A program made the position numbers and the translations under genes. A stretch of DNA of 64,000 bases from Pyrenophora tritici-repentis (lineage: Eukaryota; Ascomycota; Dothideomycetes; Pleosporales; Pleosporaceae): the NCBI RefSeq assembly GCF_003171515.1, contig NC_089390.1, positions 8,374,274-8,438,273 on the forward strand, given 5' to 3'. Shown piece after piece: positions 58,101 to 64,000 of the stretch (the stretch's first letter is position 1; each line of letters opens with the position of its first letter). A model generated the notes under the pieces. The model saw only the letters and a program-made list of their open reading frames with translations, was not told the origin of the DNA and made no database searches.

Positions 58101-59538
58101 GAAGTATAACCTAGACTACTACCTCAACGTCGTCGACAAGATTGTCAAGATGGGCGCGCACGTGTTAGGTGTAAAGGACAGTAAGACAATGCCCATGCCT
58201 TTTTTCCTTATGGGAAGCTAATGTTAATCAGTGGCTGGTGTTCTCAAGCCGCGCGCTGCCCGTCTTTTGATTGGGGCTATTCGCAAGAAGTACCCCGACC
58301 TACCAATTCATGTTCACACCCACGACTCTGCCGGTACCGGTGTAGCCTCCATGGTCGCCTGCGCCGAAGCAGGCGCTGATGCTGTCGATGCCGCAATCGA
58401 CAGCATGTCTGGAATGACCTCACAACCTAGCATGGGTGCCATTCTGTCGTCGTTGGAGGGAACCGACTTCGATGCTGGTCTGGATGTTCACATGATCCGC
58501 AATCTGGATGCCTACTGGGCACAGCTTCGTCTGTTGTACTCGCCCTTTGAAGCTGGTCTTACTGGCCCTGACCCCGAAGTGTACGAACACGAAATCCCCG
58601 GAGGTCAACTGACCAACCTCATCTTCCAGGCTTCACAGCAAGGTCTTGGTGAGCAGTGGGCACAGACCAAGAAGGCGTACGAACAGGCAAATGACTTGCT
58701 CGGTGATATCGTCAAGGTCACTCCGACTTCTAAGGTTGTTGGTGACCTGGCCCAGTTTATGGTATCCAACAAACTTTCGTACGACGACGTCCTAGCCAAG
58801 GCTGAACAGCTTGACTTCCCATCGTCAGTGTTGGAGTTCTTCGAGGGCCTCATGGGTCAGCCATACGGCGGATTCCCAGAGCCTCTTCGTTCCCAAGCTC
58901 TCCGTGAGCGAAGGAAGATGGACAAGCGTCCTGGTCTCTATCTCGAACCAGTGGACATTGTCAAGGTCAAGGCGGATCTCAAAGCCAAGTGGGGCGATGC
59001 TACAGAGTGCGATGTGGCATCATACATCATGTATCCCAAGGTGTTTGAGGATTACAAGAAGTGGACGACCAAGTACGGCGACCTTTCTGTGCTACCAACT
59101 CGGTACTTCTTGTCGCGGCCTGAGATTGGTGAGGAGTTCCATGTGGAGCTAGAGAAGGGCAAGGTTCTTATTCTTAAGCTCCTCGCCGTCGGACCTCTCT
59201 CAGAGCAGACGGGTCTACGTGAGGTCTTCTACGAGATGAACGGTGAGACCCGTACCGTCACAGTTGAGGATCAACACGCAGCCATTGAAAACGTTTCCCG
59301 ACCCAAGGCCGATCCTACCGACAGCAGCCAGGTTGGATCGCCCATGTCCGGTGTGTTGGTCGAGGTGCGTGTCCACGACGGAAGTGAGGTTAAGAAGGGC
59401 GACCCAGTTGCTATTCTCAGTGCCATGAAGATGGAGATGGTTATTTCGGCGCCACACTCTGGCAAGGTCAGTGGACTTTCAGTGCGCGAAGGAGACTCGG
59501 TCGACTCTGGTGACCTCGTCTGCAAGCTTGTCAAGTGA
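55189..59538 (+). CDS. PYC: Pyruvate carboxylase
   Basis: Biotin enzyme that makes oxaloacetate from pyruvate, bicarbonate and ATP; cytosolic in most fungi, and no clear mitochondrial presequence is seen. Eight exons: 55189-55339, 55400-55692, 55880-56418, 56467-56733, 56790-56830, 57142-58038, 58085-58180 and 58232-59538; 1196 residues, normal length. Domains: biotin carboxylase ([51 protein letters not shown]), carboxyltransferase ([46 protein letters not shown]), and the biotinyl domain with the lysine in SAMKMEM. Introns 2 (187 nt) and 5 (311 nt) are much longer than usual here. Confidence 0.96.
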
Positions 59539-59789
59539 GGTTGGGGGCAGCAAGCTTTGTCTGATTAATGAGATTGAAGAATGTAAACAATTAGATACAT
59601 GTTACGAGTAACGGCGTCAGAATATTAGAGTCTCTTACAACTGCTTGGCATCACTGTCGCAATTTGTGATGAAGAATTTAACTTCAGTGATGACATTACT
59701 TTGGTCAGGTAGTTCTATGCTAACAGTGTTTCAAAGACTAGATTCAAAACATCCCGGCCATTCAAAAGGTTGCATATTGAAAGTATTGT

Positions 59790-61031
59790 CTAACCCATGG
59801 AGCCAAAGTCGAGCTTTCGCGCAACCTTGTCGGCACGGCCATTGGTGGGTGTCTCTCCTCCCCTTCGCTTCAGGTCCTCTCCCATTGCCTTTGGCCCTCC
59901 GCCCTCTTTTGGTAGATTTTCCTTTTTTGTTGGACGGGGTGCATTAGCCCACCACTTGTCCTCGAGTGCTTTCCGGGCCGTGTACCGCTTCTGTGGGTCC
60001 AGAGTCAACAGGCCTTTGATGAAATCACAGCCATCGTCTCCGAGGGTGGGAAATTCTTGTTTCCACCAGCTGCGGGGGCGCGTTTGGCGGAAGGCAGTTG
60101 TGCCCTGTGGGCCAGTTTGTTTATCCGGTGCGACGTAGTAAGGGAGGGCGGAAACGCCAGGCCAAGTATCCTCTGTTGGGGTCCCAAATTTTTCGCAGAT
60201 GACGCTTACTTGGCGGATGTCAGTGTCAGAGTAGAGAAACCAATCGCGTTTACACAGCTCTGCCATGAGAACGCCGATACTCCACATGTCGGCAGTTCCG
60301 CCGTAGTGTGAGCATCCGTAGAGGAGCTCGAGCGGACGGTACATGCGTGTGATTACCATGGTAGTCATCTTGGTACCGGGGTCGGCGAAGCTTCGTGCAA
60401 GACCGAAATCGGCAATCTTGACGGTGCCGTCAGCGGCAATGAGGGCGTTGCTGCCCTTGATATCGCGATGTAGGACATAGTTCTCGTGACAGAACCAGAT
60501 TCCCTGGCACATCATGTTCATCCATGCCTTGATGTCCGCCTTTGTGTATGTGATTTCCTTGTTCTTCCAGAGCTGTTCCAAATCGCCGCGCGGGAGATGT
60601 TCAAGTACCAGTGATAGGTTCTGATCTCTGGAGGAGAAGACAGCGTGTAACTTGATGACGTTGGGGTGGGATAGCTCAAAGAGGAACTGCATTTCGCGGA
60701 TGGCGTCCGGAGCGATGCCATTGGGGTACTCTGCGTTGACTTTGATCTTCTTGATTGCGACAACGTGTTTTGGGTTGTCGCGGTAGTGCGCCTGCCAGAC
60801 AATGGCGTAGGTACCTTCTCCCAACTTTGCACCCATGACGAATTGGCTGCGAACTTGGTCGTTCATCTGTTCTGCGAGATCCATTCCGCCAGGGCCTGAA
60901 GTCGGCATGGCTGCTGCCGCCGGCGACTTGCTAGGCTTGGATCCGTGACTGGGGAGCGCGAGCGTCCTGGCAGGGGGGACTTTTGCGCCGGGCGGGTTGG
61001 GCCGTGGGCTCAGGACAACGGGAGATGCCAT
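59790..61031 (-). CDS. KIN28: CDK7/Kin28-type cyclin-dependent kinase (TFIIH)
   Basis: Kinase of the TFIIH CAK module, which phosphorylates the RNA polymerase II C-terminal domain. Intronless, 413 residues from ATG 61029-61031 (MASPVVLSPRPNPPG); a longer frame to 61100 uses no ATG. A proline-rich N-terminal 75 residues precede the kinase domain: glycine loop LGEGTYAIVWQAHY, VAIKKIKV, PDAIREMQFL in the PSTAIRE position, catalytic HRDIKGSN, DFGLARSF, then TKMTTMVITRMYRPLELLYG, where the usual WYRAPE is MYRPLE. The C-lobe end (ALEDKWWANAPRPTKKENLP) fits CDK7 proteins (RPxPT ... LP). A PYYVAPDKQTGPQGTTAF insertion is present. Divergent from the snRNP gene. Confidence 0.87.
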   Translation of the reverse strand: MASPVVLSPRPNPPGAKVPPARTLALPSHGSKPSKSPAAAAMPTSGPGGMDLAEQMNDQVRSQFVMGAKLGEGTYAIVWQAHYRDNPKHVVAIKKIKVNAEYPNGIAPDAIREMQFLFELSHPNVIKLHAVFSSRDQNLSLVLEHLPRGDLEQLWKNKEITYTKADIKAWMNMMCQGIWFCHENYVLHRDIKGSNALIAADGTVKIADFGLARSFADPGTKMTTMVITRMYRPLELLYGCSHYGGTADMWSIGVLMAELCKRDWFLYSDTDIRQVSVICEKFGTPTEDTWPGVSALPYYVAPDKQTGPQGTTAFRQTRPRSWWKQEFPTLGDDGCDFIKGLLTLDPQKRYTARKALEDKWWANAPRPTKKENLPKEGGGPKAMGEDLKRRGGETPTNGRADKVARKLDFGSMG

Positions 61032-61370
61032 GATAGGGGGTGAGGAGGCGTGATGATGAATGTCTGTCCGTGGGAGAGGCCTGGTAATTGAAAAGGTCAA
61101 AGAAAAGTACTTGGGGGGTTGGACGTGTCTTCGTTAGCGGCTATCCCACAGCTCTTGCGCGTGAGGCAAGCCCATTTCCATGCCTATCTCGTCTTGGCCG
61201 GGTAGGTGAGCGTGTCAGAGGTGCAGACGTCATAGTGAATGTCGGCGTTGCAGGAGCCATAGCGGCCAGCAGATGCACGTCCCCGACTCTTTTGACTTGG
61301 CCGCGGTTTTCTGCGGGGAGCTCAACCTCACCACCGACGCCTGCCGTACGCAGCTGCCCACGACACAACC
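61032..61370. promoter_or_regulatory. Divergent spacer between the CDK7-type gene and the snRNP gene
   Basis: 339 bp between start codons pointing apart, linking a transcription kinase and a splicing protein. No motif identified. Confidence 0.45.
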
Positions 61371-62028
61371 ATGGCTATGTCTGCCCGAGGCCCGCCAGGC
61401 GCTGTTGCCGTGTCAAAGGAGGGGATTCCGAACCGAACGTAAGCAAGCACCCCGTATCTTCACATACATGTATGGCAACCGCTGACAGCAGGCAGATTAT
61501 ACGTGCGCAACCTGCCCGACAAGCTGCAAAAGGAAGATCTCAAGCGCAATCTATATATGCTCTTTGCCACCTATGGCGTCATTCTCGACATTGTCGCGCT
61601 CAAGACTATGAAGATGCGCGGTCAAGCGCATGTTGTTTTCCGCGATGTCGACTCGTCAACGCAGGCAATGCGTGCTCTGCAGGCCTTCACCTTTTTCGGC
61701 AAAGACATGGTGCGTCTAGCTCGATTCTACCATGGCCCAAAGCGCATACTAATAAGTGTAGCAAATTACTTACGCAAAGACAAAGTCCGACACCATCGCG
61801 AAGCTGGACGGAACGTACAAGATGCCTGAACCTGAGCGGGAAGATCAGCCTGAACAAGCTTCTGCACAGGCTATCGGATTCGGCGTTGCACCTGAAAAGG
61901 CTGTGCCTGTCAACGCTCAAGATGCTGCCAAGGGGCAAAAGAGAGCGCGTGAGGACGAAGACGAAGACGAGAACTCGGATGCTGAGATGGAGATGGACGT
62001 GAGCGACGAGGACTCGGACGAGGACTAA
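61371..62028 (+). CDS. U1A/U2B''-family snRNP protein with one RRM
   Basis: Spliceosomal RNA-binding protein of the U1A/U2 B'' group. Exons 61371-61438, 61496-61709 and 61762-62028; introns of 57 and 52 nt; 182 residues. One RRM near the N-terminus: RNP2 LYVRNL, DLKRNLYMLFATYGVILDIV, RNP1 MRGQAHVVFRD and QITYAKTKSDTIAKLDG. An acidic tail with runs of E and D (EDEDEDENSDAEMEMD) replaces the second RRM of the animal proteins; yeast Msl1 also has only one. This favours U2 B'', but sequence alone does not exclude a U1A role. Confidence 0.86.
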
Positions 62029-62349
62029 GCTTCGAAGATGGCGTATGCCAGGAAATGATACCCACGAGCAACGAACCAGACCCACCGGGCACCTCGAGAA
62101 GCCTTATTTGCCATGTCATCGATTGCCGAGTACGAGGCTGCATCAGAGTCACTGCATGTCTGTGCTAACATGGTGCAGACCTGTTAGATATCTGACGAGA
62201 TAAACACTCGTTTGTGCAAAAGCTTGTGCACGGACAAGACGACTCTGAACACTGGAACACGGACGACTCATCAGCACATCCGCTAGCTCTAGCCGAACAT
62301 GCATCTTGTTGATTGCATGTAATGCGCCTTTCCAAATTCATAGGTTTGA
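62029..62349. other. Intergenic, convergent gene ends
   Basis: 321 bp between the 3' ends of the snRNP gene and adenine deaminase. Nothing recognised. Confidence 0.55.
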
Positions 62350-63447
62350 CTACATAGACAGAGTCGAATTGCCAGCATACTTGCTCATGCAAGCGTCAAG
62401 AGTAGCAAGCAATTCAGTCTTCCTCCCCTCTCCAAGCCAGCTACTGTGAATCGAATTCTTAGCCACTGTCTTCCACTCGTCCATGCTTAGGTCAAAAGCT
62501 TCCTGTACAGCGCAATAGTTGCTCAATATGTAGCCGCCAAAGTACGCAGGATCGTCGCTGTTGATGCTGAACATGACACCAGCGTCCAGAAACGTCTTTA
62601 TGGGTACCTCGCTGACATGCTTCACAGCTTGTAGGCAAACATTACTCAACGGACAGACGGTCAAGAGCACCTTATTCTGCACTACTCGGCCAAGGAGCTC
62701 TGAATCTTCAATGAGCCGGATTCCATGGTCGATGCGCTCAGTGTGCAATGTGTCGAGTGCGCCACTAATGTACGACGGGTCGCCCTCTTCTCCCGCATGC
62801 GCTGTCCTGTGCAAACCCCGTTCCTTGCCCTCACGGAACTGATCAACAAACAATTCTGGACGGAACCCGACCTCTGAAGAATCCAGGCCGAGTCCAGCAA
62901 TAGCCCTCTCTTTGTTGCCTTCCTTGACATCAAAGTGGCCACCTGCAACAGCTGCAACCATGGTTTCCGCCGCAGACTGAACAGGCATATGCCGGAGGAA
63001 ACACATGATCAACCGACTCGTAATCCCCAGCTCTTTCTTTGCACGCGCTCTCGCAGCATTGAATCCCTCAACCACCAGGTCAAATGAAACTCCCCTCTCC
63101 GTATGGCTTTGTGGATCAAAGAAGACTTCTGCATGGTGGACTCCGTCTCTTTTCGCCGTCGTGAAGTACTCCCACGCTAGCATCTCAAAGTCCTCTTGGT
63201 GGACAAGGACCTGTATGCCGCGGTAGTAATACTGAAGGAAGTCGTCCAAGTTGGTGAAATGCGAGTAGCGCTCGTTCAGAGTTTCTGGAGACGCGTACGT
63301 TGCATCTTCGTCTGCTGTTGGCAAAGAGATGTTGTTCTTTGCAGCCAGTGTGAACAAGAGGCTTGGACTGAGACAACCTTCCAGGTGAAGATGATGTTCG
63401 CATTTTGGGAGATCCGCAAGGAAGTCATGTAGAGGTGTTTTGCACAT
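62350..63447 (-). CDS. AAH1: Adenine deaminase
   Basis: Turns adenine into hypoxanthine in purine salvage. Intronless, 365 residues from ATG 63445-63447 (MCKTPLHDFLADLPKCEHH). Metal and active-site motifs of the adenosine/adenine deaminase family: HLHLEG, HAEVFFDPQSHTERG, HAGEEGD with the catalytic glutamate, RIDHGI and NSDDPAYFGGY with the zinc-binding aspartate. Its length and the conserved SPSLLFTLAAKN and VCPLSNVCL stretches fit the fungal adenine deaminase group rather than the adenosine-specific enzymes; specificity is inferred from the family. Confidence 0.92.
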   Translation of the reverse strand: MCKTPLHDFLADLPKCEHHLHLEGCLSPSLLFTLAAKNNISLPTADEDATYASPETLNERYSHFTNLDDFLQYYYRGIQVLVHQEDFEMLAWEYFTTAKRDGVHHAEVFFDPQSHTERGVSFDLVVEGFNAARARAKKELGITSRLIMCFLRHMPVQSAAETMVAAVAGGHFDVKEGNKERAIAGLGLDSSEVGFRPELFVDQFREGKERGLHRTAHAGEEGDPSYISGALDTLHTERIDHGIRLIEDSELLGRVVQNKVLLTVCPLSNVCLQAVKHVSEVPIKTFLDAGVMFSINSDDPAYFGGYILSNYCAVQEAFDLSMDEWKTVAKNSIHSSWLGEGRKTELLATLDACMSKYAGNSTLSM

Positions 63448-63764
63448 GTTGGAAAGCAATTAAGTACAGTAGGGCGGAATGAAGGTTGTAAAAGGAGACT
63501 TTTGCTGGGTATTGAGATATTGAGTAACTATGGGGCTTTCTTTGGGGGCTAGTTTTCTTTCAGTGGTTTCGGAGGCTGACGGCGAACGTCGGTGTTCGCC
63601 GCTGTTGCTGGGATAATCCGCATGCTCCTGCCCTAGAGGGTGGATCCTAAAAACTCTTAACAAATCGACTATGGTGGAGATGGGAAAATAAGACTAGAAC
63701 ATGTCATGCATAGACTGTCAGAGTCTGCAATTAGTACAATTTCAACAAGTGAATATTTCCGGTT

Positions 63765-64000
63765 TTATATTGTCTCTGCGTACTCTTCCAGCAAGGCTTC
63801 TTTTTCAGCATCGTACCGACTTGATGATTCCCTCCTCACTATTACATCGTCCATGGCTGACATTGCTTCGTCGCCAATTGTTCTCTCTCCATCGCCAAAT
63901 GTACCCTTGAACACGCTGTCGTAACTCATCCACATGCCGGCAAACAACAGAGCGCTAAGTTTTGCAAGCCATGATGGGGCCCGCCCATGTTTATCCTGCA
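63765..64000 (-). CDS. 3' end of an unknown gene, partial
   Basis: Minus-strand frame open to the right edge of the window; 77 codons plus a stop at 63765-63767. It reads KHGRAPSWLAKLSALLFA, GMWMSYDSVFKGTFGDGE, EAMSAMDDVIVRRESSS and EKEALLEEYAETI. One hydrophobic stretch is followed by a polar, glutamate-rich C-terminus. No family recognised; the 5' part is outside. Confidence 0.5.
   Translation of the reverse strand, partial: QDKHGRAPSWLAKLSALLFAGMWMSYDSVFKGTFGDGERTIGDEAMSAMDDVIVRRESSSRYDAEKEALLEEYAETI

Noticed and set aside
61032..61100. Longer N-terminus of the CDK7-type kinase
   Set aside because: The upstream extension begins with TTG; the first ATG is at 61029-61031.
1..64000. CRISPR array, LTR retrotransposon, viral insertion or operon structure
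   Set aside because: No regularly spaced repeats, no paired long terminal repeats, no reverse transcriptase, integrase or viral genes seen; genes have introns and separate promoters.

Overview
The window is nuclear DNA of a filamentous ascomycete. Genes are dense, introns are short (mostly 46-75 bp, GTRNGT donors, CTAAC/CTAAT branch sites) and the sterol, sphingolipid and eisosome genes are typical of fungi. The protein set and the short-intron style suggest Dothideomycetes, probably Pleosporales; that placement is my inference. I reassembled exons by hand, and every complete spliced gene given here has a coding length divisible by three.

Left part (1-23.7 kb): PEX1 (5' part, minus) is divergent from MCM7. 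Then come SHR3, a small RRM gene, molybdenum cofactor sulfurase, an unknown serine/proline-rich basic-tailed protein, a 3.5 kb stretch with no gene I can support, ILM1 divergent from a membrane dipeptidase, and the large ECM29 gene divergent from a UBA-UAS-UBX Cdc48 adaptor.

Middle part (25.3-36.1 kb) looks accessory: a decayed gene with three in-frame stops, a SnoaL-like gene divergent from a cytochrome P450, a secreted GH10 xylanase and a tyrosine phosphatase.

Right part (36.5-64 kb) is housekeeping again: sphingolipid C9-methyltransferase, an odd tRNA-His locus, an INSIG-domain protein, eIF2 gamma, eisosome protein EIS1, clathrin heavy chain, a possible small membrane protein, pyruvate carboxylase, a CDK7/Kin28-type kinase divergent from a U2 B''-like snRNP protein, adenine deaminase, and the 3' end of an unknown gene.

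Two things stand out. First, four copies of one exactly 113-bp inverted-repeat element lie at 5967, 16078, 28787 and 47409; they align without gaps, have palindromic 10-bp tips, are flanked by 4-bp target duplications, and each lies within about 175 bp of a gene. Second, the tRNA-His(GTG) gene at 38950-39124 carries the usual anticodon-loop intron plus a second 68-bp interruption inside the T-loop whose edges look like a spliceosomal intron; removing both restores a near-perfect cloverleaf.
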